The position numbers and the translations under genes were made by a program. Shown piece after piece: positions 1-6,455 of a stretch of 8,849 bases of DNA. Numbering within the stretch: position 1 is the stretch's first letter; the number at the start of each line of letters is the position of its first letter. The DNA comes from Synergistaceae bacterium (GTDB taxonomy: Bacteria; Synergistota; Synergistia; Synergistales; Synergistaceae): contig JAUNNW010000053.1 of the NCBI GenBank assembly GCA_030531285.1, forward strand, positions 1 to 8,849, read 5' to 3'. The notes below the pieces were generated by a model, which worked only from the letters and a program-made list of their open reading frames with translations, searched no databases and was not told where the DNA came from.

Positions 1-1
1 G

Positions 2-490
2 AAAAAATATTTCCGTCTTGCCCCCGGTGCCGAAGTGCGGCTTAAATATGCGTACTTCGTCAAATGCACAGACGTGATAAAAGACGCAGACGGCAATGTC
101 ATCGAACTTCACTGCACGGTTGACATGGAAAGCCGAGGCGGAGAAGCGCCGGACGGGCGCCGCGTAAAGGGAACTCTTAACTGGGTAGGGGAAGGCGATG
201 CAGTAAAAGCCCGCATTAACCTTTACGACCATCTCTTCACAATAAGAAACCTCGGCGACATGGAGGAAGGAAAGGATTACAAAGACTACCTGAATCCGGA
301 ATCCCTTAAGGTTATTGAAAATGCCCTTGTAGAGCCGTTGCTTGCGGATTCCGCGCCGCTTGACAAATTCCAGTTCCTCCGTCACGGATATTTCTGCACG
401 GACAAGGATTCAACGCCGGAAAAACCTGTATTCAACCTTGCAGTAACGCTTAAAGATTCATGGGGCAAAGAGATCAAAAAACAAGGATAG
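2..490 (+). CDS. glnS: Glutaminyl-tRNA synthetase, C-terminal part (5' end outside window)
   Basis: This is the last 162 residues of a class I glutaminyl-tRNA synthetase, the cytoplasmic enzyme that charges tRNA-Gln with glutamine. The open frame enters from the left edge, so no start is visible; the GTG at 35 is internal. The visible part is the beta-barrel anticodon-binding region. It shows the family's run of YFVKC, a variant of the ETRGG motif (ESRGG), DGRRVKGT and W-V, LYDHLF, then DYLNPESL and a late QFLRHGYFC segment before a short basic tail. The catalytic HIGH and KMSKS-type motifs would lie upstream of the window. The gene is followed within 20 bases by a strong hairpin terminator. 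Many bacteria lack GlnRS and use the GatCAB amidotransferase route, so its presence is mildly informative about lineage. The order of conserved blocks excludes GluRS with high confidence. Confidence 0.93.
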   Translation, partial: KKYFRLAPGAEVRLKYAYFVKCTDVIKDADGNVIELHCTVDMESRGGEAPDGRRVKGTLNWVGEGDAVKARINLYDHLFTIRNLGDMEEGKDYKDYLNPESLKVIENALVEPLLADSAPLDKFQFLRHGYFCTDKDSTPEKPVFNLAVTLKDSWGKEIKKQG

Positions 491-503
491 CAACCTCAAT
501 TCA

Positions 504-549
504 TTCAAAAAAAAACATTCTCCGCATTGCGGAGAATGTTTTTTTTGAA
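504..549. terminator. Bidirectional intrinsic terminator between glnS and the ABC operon
   Basis: A perfect 12-bp stem (514-525 with 529-540, loop ATT) is extended by an A-run at 507-515 facing a T-run at 539-546, and then by TTC/GAA at the base. Read on the plus strand it is a GC-containing stem followed by eight Ts, ending glnS. Read on the minus strand it is the same stem followed by nine Ts, ending the convergent transporter operon whose stop codon is at 558. One element therefore serves both converging transcripts. Confidence 0.93.
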
Positions 550-557
550 TTTACTTT

Positions 558-1628
558 TTAATCGTCCATTTGATACCAGAACGGGCGGAGGAACTTGAGG
601 CAGCAACCTTGTTCAACCTCCGGTCCAGAGTCTCTGCGTCCTGTCTGGACACGGATTTCCTGATCACCGACTTTAATAAGGTAGTCGATGATTTCGCCGA
701 GGAACGCTTTGCGCAGTACAAAGCCGCGTACCCCGTCAGGATCGCTTTCGCTCGTGAAGTTGATTTCAGTCGGACGGCTTGCGAGACTGAACGTGCGTTC
801 GTCTTTCATGCTGTTCGGCGCTACAAGAGACGCAGGAAGTGCAAGCTCTGAGCCTGATATGTGTGCAGTGTCTCCCTTCCACTGGACGTCCGTGAAGTTT
901 GATACGCCGATGAAACTGAAAACGAATTTGTTCGCAGGGTTGTTGTAGATGTTCAGCGGCGTGTCAACCTGCTGCATAACGCCGAGCTTCATAACGAGAA
1001 TTCTGTCGGAAAGCGCCATGGCTTCGGACTGGTCGTGCGTTACGTAGATTATTGAGAAACCGTACTTGTTCTGCAGTTCTTTAATTTCGAAACGCATTTC
1101 TTCCCTGAGATGCGGGTCGAGGGACGAAAGAGGTTCGTCAAGAAGCATAACGTCAGGATTGATTGCAAGAGCGCGGGCAAGTGCAACGCGCTGTTTGCCG
1201 CCGCCTGAAAGATCTGCGGGGCTGTCATTGGCAGAGTCCAGCAGGTTGGTAGCGGTCAAAGCATCTTTGGTGCGGCGCTCTATTTCAGCCTTTTCAAGCT
1301 TTCTGAGGCGGAGCGGGAACGCTATGTTTTCGTAGACACTCATGTGTGGCCATACTGCAAACGCTTGGAATACCATTCCGAAGTTTCTGTTTTCTGGAGG
1401 TGTGTAATGATGTTTCTTAGGTGACGAGAAAAGCTTGTCTCCTACCCAGACCTCACCGTCTGTAAGATCTTCGAAGCCTGCCACCATGCGCAGCGTAGTT
1501 GTTTTGCCGCAGCCTGACGGTCCAAGCATTGAGAAACATTCGCCTTTGTCTATTTTCAGATTGAGTTTGTTCACTGCCGTAACGTCTCCGAAACGTCTTG
1601 TTACGTCTATTAAGCGGACAAAGGACAT
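558..1628 (-). CDS. ABC transporter ATPase B, Fe3+/polyamine-type, with atypical LSGGG signature
   Basis: This 356-residue nucleotide-binding subunit would power the permease encoded just upstream in the operon. Visible motifs are Walker A GPSGCGKTT (36-44), Q-loop glutamine 88 in VFQAFAVWPH, Walker B VMLLDE (160-165), D-loop SSLD and switch histidine 198 in YVTHDQ. A C-terminal region of about 120 residues is of the TOBE type found in FbpC/PotA/MalK-class ATPases. The signature reads LSGGGKQR (140-147) where the family usually has LSGGQ(Q/R)QR, so the conserved glutamine is glycine. I chose the ATG at 1628: an AGGTG ribosome-binding site sits 6 bases upstream and the permease stop ends 1 base before it. 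A GTG at 1637 would add three residues but lies on that ribosome-binding site. All other catalytic motifs are intact, so it is probably active. It is homologous to, but clearly different from, ATPase A of the same operon. Confidence 0.93.
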   Translation of the reverse strand: MSFVRLIDVTRRFGDVTAVNKLNLKIDKGECFSMLGPSGCGKTTTLRMVAGFEDLTDGEVWVGDKLFSSPKKHHYTPPENRNFGMVFQAFAVWPHMSVYENIAFPLRLRKLEKAEIERRTKDALTATNLLDSANDSPADLSGGGKQRVALARALAINPDVMLLDEPLSSLDPHLREEMRFEIKELQNKYGFSIIYVTHDQSEAMALSDRILVMKLGVMQQVDTPLNIYNNPANKFVFSFIGVSNFTDVQWKGDTAHISGSELALPASLVAPNSMKDERTFSLASRPTEINFTSESDPDGVRGFVLRKAFLGEIIDYLIKVGDQEIRVQTGRRDSGPEVEQGCCLKFLRPFWYQMDD

Positions 1629-1629
1629 G

Positions 1630-3327
1630 TTATTCACCTGCTTTCTTGGTTATGCGGTTGATGATCGACTGGCAGATTACTATAAGTATCAGAGCAATAC
1701 CTGCGAGGGCTGCCGACATAACCGTTTCGCCGTCTTCATTCAGCGTGTAAATTGCAACGCCGATTGTTCTTGTAGTCGGGGCGTAGAGCATAATTGAAAC
1801 CGTAAGCTCGCGGAGTGCCGGAAGGAAGATAAGGAAGAACGCGCTTATCATGCCAGGGCGCACGAGAGGAATGACGATATCCTTAAGCGACTGCCACATG
1901 GTTGCGCCGCAGGAACGGGAGGCTTCCATAAGGGAATCGTGAACCTGTTCCAAAGCCGCTGTGTTTGCACGTAGCGAGAACGCCATATAACGTGCGACGT
2001 AGGCAACAAGGATAATCCATACCGTGTTGTAAAGGTTTATTCCGAATTTGCCGCTCCACGCAAGGATAACGCCCAATGCAATAACTGATCCCGGGACTGA
2101 AAAAGGAAGCATACCGAGGAATTCGAGTATGCCCTTTCCCTTTACCTTCATCTTGACGATGACGTAGGATATCATAACGCCTGCGAACATGGTGATTGCG
2201 GCGGCTGCCAGACCGAGGGAGAGACTGTTTAAGATTGCGTCCTTGGTTACGTCGTATTCCGTAAGTATGTACTTGTAGTTGGCGAGTGACATATTCGCCC
2301 ACGTGAGCGGAACTCCGTAGGTGTCAACGGAACCGATCATAAAGATGATGGCTGTTGGAAGCAGAATCGTGAAACCGATGTAGGCAAGGCAGAAGAAGAG
2401 TAGCGGATAGCGGAGACCGCGGAGCTTGAGCTCCATAGGTCTGAACGATTTTCCGCCGATAATCTGATAGTGACCCTTGCTGAGTATTTTCTGCTGTGCC
2501 CATATAATGGCGGCGGCGGTGACGACGAGAACCGTTGAAAGAACTGCTCCGGTGCGTATTGATTCGAAGGAACCGGCGCTTTGGTGAATCTTTTCGTAAA
2601 TAAGCGTTGGTATGTTGTAAATACCCTGTTCAATACCCAAAACTGCAACGGTTCCGAAGTGCGCCATTGAATAAAGCATAATCAGAAGCGCGCCTGACAT
2701 GATTGAAGGAAGAACGAGTGGTATGGTGATTTTGCGCGTGATTGTGAAAAGTCCGGCGCCGGAAATTCTTGCGGATTCCTCAAGCGTTGGGTCCATGCGT
2801 TCAAGAGCGCCGCAGACCTGAATAAAGACAAACGGGAATAGATACATGACCTCGACAAGGCTTATGCCGAGATAGCTGTAAATGTTAAACAGCGGCTGAT
2901 CCGTTTCAAAAATTCTCATAAACAGTCTGTTGATGTAGCCTGCGTTCGGTGAAAGAAGCATTTTCCACGCGAGAGCGCCGATGAATGACGGAAGCATGAA
3001 AGGAACAAGGAAAAGACCCTTCATGAATTTTTTGTAGGGAAGGTCGGTACGCGTGACCAGCCATGCAAAAAACGTGCCGACAATTGTTGAGCCGATCGTT
3101 GTCATGCTTGCGATTACGAGAGAATTTTTCAGCGCGGAAAATGTATCAGGTTCGGTCAGAACAGCGATAAAGTCTTTGCTGTTGAATTTCCCGCCGACGA
3201 AAAACGCATTGAAAAGTATAAGAAGCACCGGCCATGCAACAAATATAACGAGAATTGCTATGGCGAGGAAAAGAATTATATGTGCAACGCCGAAGCTGCT
3301 TTCTTTTTTGATTGCACTCTGACTCAT
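1630..3327 (-). CDS. ABC importer permease, fused two-domain (FbpB/AfuB type)
   Basis: This 565-residue inner-membrane permease contains both transmembrane domains in one chain, as in FbpB-type ferric-iron importers and their relatives. About 12 hydrophobic segments are visible, starting at residues 14-40 after a short charged N-terminus. Each half carries a cytoplasmic EAA coupling loop that docks on an ATPase: residues 183-207 (ESARISGAG, then IPLVLP) and 467-490 (MEASRSCGA, then IPLVRP). The ATG at 3327 overlaps the stop of ATPase A as TAATG, with AAGGAGG about 10 bases upstream, so translation is coupled. The stop is one base before the ATG of ATPase B. With two distinct ATPases beside it, the two non-identical EAA loops may each contact a different ATPase. 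That pairing is inference; the permease assignment itself is secure. Confidence 0.94.
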   Translation of the reverse strand: MSQSAIKKESSFGVAHIILFLAIAILVIFVAWPVLLILFNAFFVGGKFNSKDFIAVLTEPDTFSALKNSLVIASMTTIGSTIVGTFFAWLVTRTDLPYKKFMKGLFLVPFMLPSFIGALAWKMLLSPNAGYINRLFMRIFETDQPLFNIYSYLGISLVEVMYLFPFVFIQVCGALERMDPTLEESARISGAGLFTITRKITIPLVLPSIMSGALLIMLYSMAHFGTVAVLGIEQGIYNIPTLIYEKIHQSAGSFESIRTGAVLSTVLVVTAAAIIWAQQKILSKGHYQIIGGKSFRPMELKLRGLRYPLLFFCLAYIGFTILLPTAIIFMIGSVDTYGVPLTWANMSLANYKYILTEYDVTKDAILNSLSLGLAAAAITMFAGVMISYVIVKMKVKGKGILEFLGMLPFSVPGSVIALGVILAWSGKFGINLYNTVWIILVAYVARYMAFSLRANTAALEQVHDSLMEASRSCGATMWQSLKDIVIPLVRPGMISAFFLIFLPALRELTVSIMLYAPTTRTIGVAIYTLNEDGETVMSAALAGIALILIVICQSIINRITKKAGE

Positions 3328-4421
3328 TATTCTTCAACCTCCTTCAGCTGTTCTGCGTCAAACCAGTGCAGAGCCTTAAACGTGACGAAAATTTCTTCGC
3401 CTTCCTTAAACATAAGGTTGCTGCTGATGGCCTCATGCGTAACTATTTCCGTACGGAGCGTTTCGCCGTCAATGTCAATGGCGTAGTCCATCGTTGCGCC
3501 GAGGAAGTTTGCTCTTCTTACAATGCCTTTAAGCGTTCCATCGGTTCTGCTGACGGAAACGTCTGAGGGACGGAACCCGACGACCCATTCGTGTCCGACA
3601 TTTGCCTTAGGAGCGTTCAGCGAAACCTCCTGCGTGCCGCCGCCGACATAGAATTTCCCGTCCGCTTCGCGGATTTTAAGGAAGTTCGCAATGCCCATAA
3701 ATTTGAATACGAACATGTCGGCAGGTTCTTCAAAAATCTCGTACGGAGTTCCTATCTGGCGGATCTTGCCCTGCTTGTCCATGATTGCGATACGGTCGGA
3801 AATCGCGAGAGCAACCTCCTGGTCGTGCGTGACGTAGAGAACCGTAATGCCGAATTTGCGCTGAAGGTCTTTAATTTCAAAACGCATCTCTTCGCGGAGG
3901 TTTGCGTCAAGGTTGCTCAGCGGTTCGTCAAGAAGCATAACTGCCGGGTCCGCAACGAGTGCGCGCGCAAGCGCTACGCGTTGCTGCTGTCCGCCTGAAA
4001 GCTCCGAAGGCAGACGTTTGTCCAGTCCGTTCATGCCTACTACGTCTATCATGCGCATAACAAGCTGATTGATCTCATCCTTGGGGCGTTTTTCCATTTT
4101 AAGGGGATACGCGATATTCTGATAGACAGTCATGTGAGGCCAAACCGCGTAATCCTGAAAAACGATGCCTAGCGTGCGGCGTTCCGGAGCGACGTATGTG
4201 CCGGTTTCGCTGTCCGCAACGACAACGTTGTCTATTTCAATCTTTCCCGCGTCAGGCACTTCGTGACCGGCGATGAGACGTATAAGCACAGTCTTGCCGC
4301 AGCCCGACGGACCGAGCAGGGTAAAGCATTCGCCCTTGACAATGTCAAGGTTAAGGTTATCGTAAACTGTATGTTTGCCGAATGCCTTTGCCACTCCTTT
4401 TATTCTGATAATATTTTCCAT
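3327..4421 (-). CDS. ABC transporter ATPase A, Fe3+/polyamine-type, canonical
   Basis: This 364-residue nucleotide-binding subunit is the first ATPase of the importer operon. It has Walker A GPSGCGKTV (37-45), Q-loop Q89 in VFQDYAVWPH, a canonical LSGGQQQR signature (141-148), Walker B VMLLDE (161-166), D-loop SNLD, switch H199 in YVTHDQ, and a C-terminal TOBE-type region with FRPSDV near 283-288. The ATG at 4421 is chosen because AGGAGG at 4434-4429 precedes it by 7 bases. An in-frame TTG at 4439 would put that ribosome-binding site inside the coding region. The stop overlaps the permease start by one base. The length is normal for FbpC/PotA-class ATPases. It shares the GPSGCGKT, VWPHM and LREEMRFEIK blocks with ATPase B, so the two are probably paralogues from an old duplication. 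Substrate specificity cannot be read from the ATPase. Confidence 0.94.
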   Translation of the reverse strand: MENIIRIKGVAKAFGKHTVYDNLNLDIVKGECFTLLGPSGCGKTVLIRLIAGHEVPDAGKIEIDNVVVADSETGTYVAPERRTLGIVFQDYAVWPHMTVYQNIAYPLKMEKRPKDEINQLVMRMIDVVGMNGLDKRLPSELSGGQQQRVALARALVADPAVMLLDEPLSNLDANLREEMRFEIKDLQRKFGITVLYVTHDQEVALAISDRIAIMDKQGKIRQIGTPYEIFEEPADMFVFKFMGIANFLKIREADGKFYVGGGTQEVSLNAPKANVGHEWVVGFRPSDVSVSRTDGTLKGIVRRANFLGATMDYAIDIDGETLRTEIVTHEAISSNLMFKEGEEIFVTFKALHWFDAEQLKEVEE

Positions 4422-4428
4422 CCTGTTT

Positions 4429-4434
4429 CCTCCT
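4429..4434 (-). promoter_or_regulatory. Ribosome-binding site that fixes the ATPase A start
   Basis: AGGAGG on the minus strand lies 7 bases before the ATG at 4421. It falls inside the longer reading frame that begins with TTG at 4439, so it argues against that longer start. Confidence 0.85.
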
Positions 4435-4449
4435 GACAATTAAATCAAA

Positions 4450-4478
4450 AGGCAGAACAGGATAGCCCCGTTCTGCCT
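4450..4478 (-). terminator. Hairpin with short T-run between binding-protein and ATPase A genes (probable attenuator)
   Basis: On the minus strand AGGCAGAAC (4478-4470) pairs perfectly with GTTCTGCCT (4458-4450). The 11-base loop can extend the stem further through GG/CC pairs and G-T wobbles. The stem runs into TTTT and then the AT-rich GATTTAATT. It starts 16 bases after the binding-protein stop and lies upstream of the ATPase A ribosome-binding site. The likely role is partial termination or 3'-end protection, giving more binding-protein mRNA than membrane-component mRNA, which is common in binding-protein-dependent operons. The short, interrupted T-run suggests leaky rather than full termination. 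Confidence 0.72.
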
Positions 4479-4494
4479 CTGAAAGTAATCAGAA

Positions 4495-5499
4495 CTATCT
4501 CTTTTTCATTATCTCGGAGAATTTCTTGATTGTGTCTTCCTTTGTTTTGACTGCTTCGTTGTAGTCTATTTTGATTGACTGTGCAAGAGCCGCTTTCGGT
4601 TTCGGAAGCGTGAAATTTTTGTTGGGCATTACAACGTCTTCGCGGACAGGAATCGTGCCCTGTGCTGCTACGAGCGTCTGAGCCTCTTTGCCGAGCATGT
4701 AGTCAACAAACTTCTTTGCTGCTGCAAGGTGCGGCGTGCCTTTGAAAATTGCGATCGGTGAGGGAACGACGAGGAGTTCTTTCGGGTAGCACATCTTGAT
4801 GTGTGCCCCCTTCGTGATTTTATTGTCGGTAATGTAGTCAACTGCGAGCGATGCGAGAAGTTCACCTGACGCCGTGTCATCGATAACCTGACCTGAACCT
4901 TTGCCGATGCGTCCGCCATTGGCTTTAACGCCTTCCCAGAATTTCCAACCGAATTTCTTTGCGAGAAGCGCTACGCTCATGTATGAGGTTCCTGAAAGTG
5001 CAGGGTCAGCAACGCCGAAACCGTTTTTGAATTCAGGTTTCATAAGGTCGCTCCATGCTGTAGGGTCTTTTTTCACTCTGTCGGTATTGACGATGATGCC
5101 GAGCGTGCCGAGACGTGCAGCGTGGAATGACCCGTCATAATCTTTGAACGGGTTGATTGTCTCTTTGAATTTCGGGCTCTTGTATTTCTCAAGAATGCCT
5201 TCCATGCGCATCTTGTAGAAATCAGGAACTTCTGACGTCCAAAGAACGTCTGCAAGGATTTTGCCGCTCTGACGTTCTGCTGCTATTTTTGCCATAAGTT
5301 TGCCGGCACCGGCTGACTGATAGCTGACTTTGATGCCGGGGTTCTGTGCTTCGAATCCCTGTACGATACCCTTAATGAGGGATTCCTTCATCGACGTGTA
5401 GACGATGAGCTCTTCTGCTGCTTCTGCTTTACTGACGAGACCTGCAAACCCGGCTGCCAGTATTGCGAGAACGAGTACTGCTGAGAAAACTTTGCGCAT
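4495..5499 (-). CDS. Periplasmic solute-binding protein of ABC importer (Fe3+/AfuA-FbpA-like family)
   Basis: This 334-residue extracytoplasmic receptor would deliver substrate to the permease encoded downstream. Residues 1-28 form a classic Sec signal: MRK, a hydrophobic core (FSAVLVLAILAAGFAGLV), then a probable cleavage site in KAEAAEE near 27/28. There is no lipobox cysteine, so the protein is probably soluble in a periplasm. The mature part begins with ELIVYTSMKES and carries the FEAQNPGIKV and DVLWTSE blocks typical of the iron-type extracellular binding proteins (SBP_bac_6-like). A hinge-like TLGIIVNTD segment and a basic C-terminus follow. The ATG at 5499 has GGGAGG (5512-5507) at 7-base spacing. 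A longer frame back to 5607 lacks a signal at its front and is rejected. The tandem tyrosines that bind iron in FbpA are not evident, so iron is only one candidate; hexose-phosphate, phosphonate or another anion is possible. Confidence 0.9.
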   Translation of the reverse strand: MRKVFSAVLVLAILAAGFAGLVSKAEAAEELIVYTSMKESLIKGIVQGFEAQNPGIKVSYQSAGAGKLMAKIAAERQSGKILADVLWTSEVPDFYKMRMEGILEKYKSPKFKETINPFKDYDGSFHAARLGTLGIIVNTDRVKKDPTAWSDLMKPEFKNGFGVADPALSGTSYMSVALLAKKFGWKFWEGVKANGGRIGKGSGQVIDDTASGELLASLAVDYITDNKITKGAHIKMCYPKELLVVPSPIAIFKGTPHLAAAKKFVDYMLGKEAQTLVAAQGTIPVREDVVMPNKNFTLPKPKAALAQSIKIDYNEAVKTKEDTIKKFSEIMKKR

Positions 5500-5506
5500 T
5501 GCTATT

Positions 5507-5512
5507 CCTCCC
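5507..5512 (-). promoter_or_regulatory. Ribosome-binding site that fixes the binding-protein start
   Basis: GGGAGG on the minus strand lies 7 bases before the ATG at 5499. The signal peptide starts immediately at that ATG, so site and start agree. Confidence 0.85.
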
Positions 5513-5529
5513 ATAAAAATGTTGTTTCG

Positions 5530-5576
5530 GGCGTTTGCAAAGGCGTTCGCCTTATAATGACAGCGAAAGCTTTGCT
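5530..5576. repeat. Cluster of short repeats and inverted repeats in the binding-protein leader
   Basis: Three small structures lie in the untranslated leader of the importer operon. GGCGTTTGC (5530-5538) and GGCGTTCGC (5542-5550) are near-identical direct repeats 12 bases apart. AAGGCG/CGCCTT (5540-5553) is an inverted repeat around TT that would fold as a tight RNA hairpin. AGCGAAAGCTTTGCT (5562-5576) is a near-palindrome centred on AAAGCTTT with one unpaired base. Their position between the predicted minus-strand start site and the ribosome-binding site would suit a regulator site or leader structure. No known family is recognised. Confidence 0.4.
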
Positions 5577-5597
5577 CGCATAAACCCTTACTTTGAG

Positions 5598-5626
5598 ATT
5601 GTACCACGTTTCAATATAAATGTAAC
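5598..5626 (-). promoter_or_regulatory. Candidate sigma-70-type promoter for the ABC importer operon
   Basis: On the minus strand GTTACA (5626-5621, 4 of 6 matches to the -35 consensus) is followed after 17 bases by TACAAT (5603-5598, 5 of 6 matches to the -10 consensus). The predicted start near 5591 gives a leader of about 90 bases before the ATG at 5499. The -35 box is weak, which would fit an activated or repressed promoter. Confidence 0.55.
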
Positions 5627-5641
5627 AGAAAAAAATAAAAA

Positions 5642-5683
5642 TTTACAATCTGATTTGTCTGCCTTATAATACGGCGGTATAAT
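5642..5683 (+). promoter_or_regulatory. Two overlapping sigma-70-type promoters for the histidine phosphatase gene
   Basis: Promoter 1 is TTTACA (5642-5647), 17 bases, then a perfect TATAAT (5665-5670), predicting a start near 5677. Promoter 2, 13 bases further on, is TTGTCT (5655-5660), 17 bases, then a second perfect TATAAT (5678-5683). It would start near 5690, at the ribosome-binding site itself, leaving almost no leader. Promoter 1 is the better candidate because it keeps GGGTGA (5690-5695) inside the transcript. Confidence 0.65.
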
Positions 5684-5701
5684 TTCGGCGGGTGATGTGA
5701 T

Positions 5702-6346
5702 ATGGACGGCAGCAGGAAATTTTACTTTGTACGTCACGGTCTGACGGACTGGAACGCTGAGTCAAGATTTCAGGGACGAAACGACATTCCTTTGAACGCT
5801 GAAGGAATAACGCAGGCAAAAACAGTTGCGCTCAGGCTTGAACAGAGCAGCGCGAAGACTGTGCTTTCAAGTCCTTTGTCACGAGCCCGACAGGCTGCTG
5901 AAATTATCGCAGGAGACAAAAGAAAGTTAATTGTATGGGATGAACTGACAGAACAGTGCTTCGGCGACTGGGAGAGAAAAATATTCGCTGACATACGCAC
6001 GCAGTACAAAGAAGAGTACAAGGCATGGCGTATGGGAAAGGCTGACGTTCCCGGCGGAGAAACAGAGACGGAAATATATGCACGCGCCGGAAAAGTCGTA
6101 GAAAAACTCGGGGAAATTGAGGACGAAGAAACTATAATTGTATCGCACGGAAGCATACTCCGGCTGATACTGCTCGCATGTCTGAAATCCGAATACAGCT
6201 CAATATTCTGGAGAATAAGGCTTGACAACTGCTCTATAACCGCGGCTGAAATCAGGAACGGGAAATTAACCCTTCTCAATATAAATGACACGCTTCATTT
6301 TAAGATGAAAAGCGAAAACGAAATAAGAAACCTGCCGCTTGCGTAG
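5702..6346 (+). CDS. Histidine phosphatase family protein (phosphoglycerate mutase-like / CobC-like)
   Basis: This is a 214-residue cytoplasmic member of the histidine phosphatase superfamily, which transfers or hydrolyses phosphate through a phospho-histidine. The catalytic RHG motif is at 11-13 (YFVRHGLTDWN), with the family's FQGRNDIPLNAEG following. SSPLSRARQAAE (56-67) supplies the second arginine, ELTEQCFGDWE (81-91) the acid residue, and VSHGSILR (147-154) the second histidine at 149. All catalytic positions are present. The length suits cofactor-independent-size GpmB/CobC-type phosphatases, so sugar-phosphate, nucleotide or alpha-ribazole-phosphate substrates are all possible. No cobalamin gene is nearby to favour CobC. 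The ATG at 5702 has GGGTGA 6 bases upstream. It is divergent from the importer operon and probably forms its own transcription unit; about 110 bases separate it from the next gene, which has its own promoter candidate. Confidence 0.9.
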   Translation: MDGSRKFYFVRHGLTDWNAESRFQGRNDIPLNAEGITQAKTVALRLEQSSAKTVLSSPLSRARQAAEIIAGDKRKLIVWDELTEQCFGDWERKIFADIRTQYKEEYKAWRMGKADVPGGETETEIYARAGKVVEKLGEIEDEETIIVSHGSILRLILLACLKSEYSSIFWRIRLDNCSITAAEIRNGKLTLLNINDTLHFKMKSENEIRNLPLA

Positions 6347-6391
6347 ATAAATGAAACTGAACTGCGGCTGAACAGACGGTGTTTTTTTGTT

Positions 6392-6420
6392 TTGCTTTTT
6401 TCAGCAACTTGGAATATAAT
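6392..6420 (+). promoter_or_regulatory. Candidate promoter for the metallo-beta-lactamase-fold gene
   Basis: TTGCTT (6392-6397, only TTG matches the -35 consensus) is followed after 17 bases by a perfect TATAAT (6415-6420), giving a start near 6427 and a leader of about 28 bases. The run of Ts upstream (6382-6388) might help end the preceding transcript, but I see no convincing stem before it. Confidence 0.5.
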
Positions 6421-6440
6421 ACCAACGTAAAATCCAAGAC

Positions 6441-6447
6441 GGGAGAG
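6441..6447 (+). promoter_or_regulatory. Ribosome-binding site supporting a TTG start
   Basis: GGGAGAG lies 8 bases before TTG at 6456. The next in-frame ATG (6474) has no comparable site at normal distance, which favours the TTG. Confidence 0.7.
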
Positions 6448-6455
6448 ATTTCATC

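Noticed and set aside
3591..3998. Open frame of 135 codons on the plus strand inside ATPase A
   Set aside because: It is antisense to a gene with complete ATPase motifs, has no ribosome-binding site of note, and its protein resembles no family I recognise.
5549..5603. Possible iron-regulator (Fur) box near the importer promoter
   Set aside because: Only a short ATAATGA-like stretch is present; no 19-base GATAATGATAATCATTATC-like palindrome can be found, so iron control is not supported by sequence.
5500..5607. N-terminal extension of the binding protein (36 extra residues)
   Set aside because: The extension precedes a complete signal peptide, lies over the predicted leader and promoter-proximal region, and is bypassed by a strong ribosome-binding site at 5507-5512.
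5770..6291. Open frame of 173 codons antisense to the histidine phosphatase
   Set aside because: The plus-strand gene carries all catalytic motifs. The antisense product is serine-rich low-complexity sequence of the kind produced by a shadow frame.
6347..6391. Terminator after the histidine phosphatase gene
   Set aside because: A seven-T run is present at 6382-6388, but the preceding CTGAAC-type repeats are direct rather than inverted and form no convincing stem.
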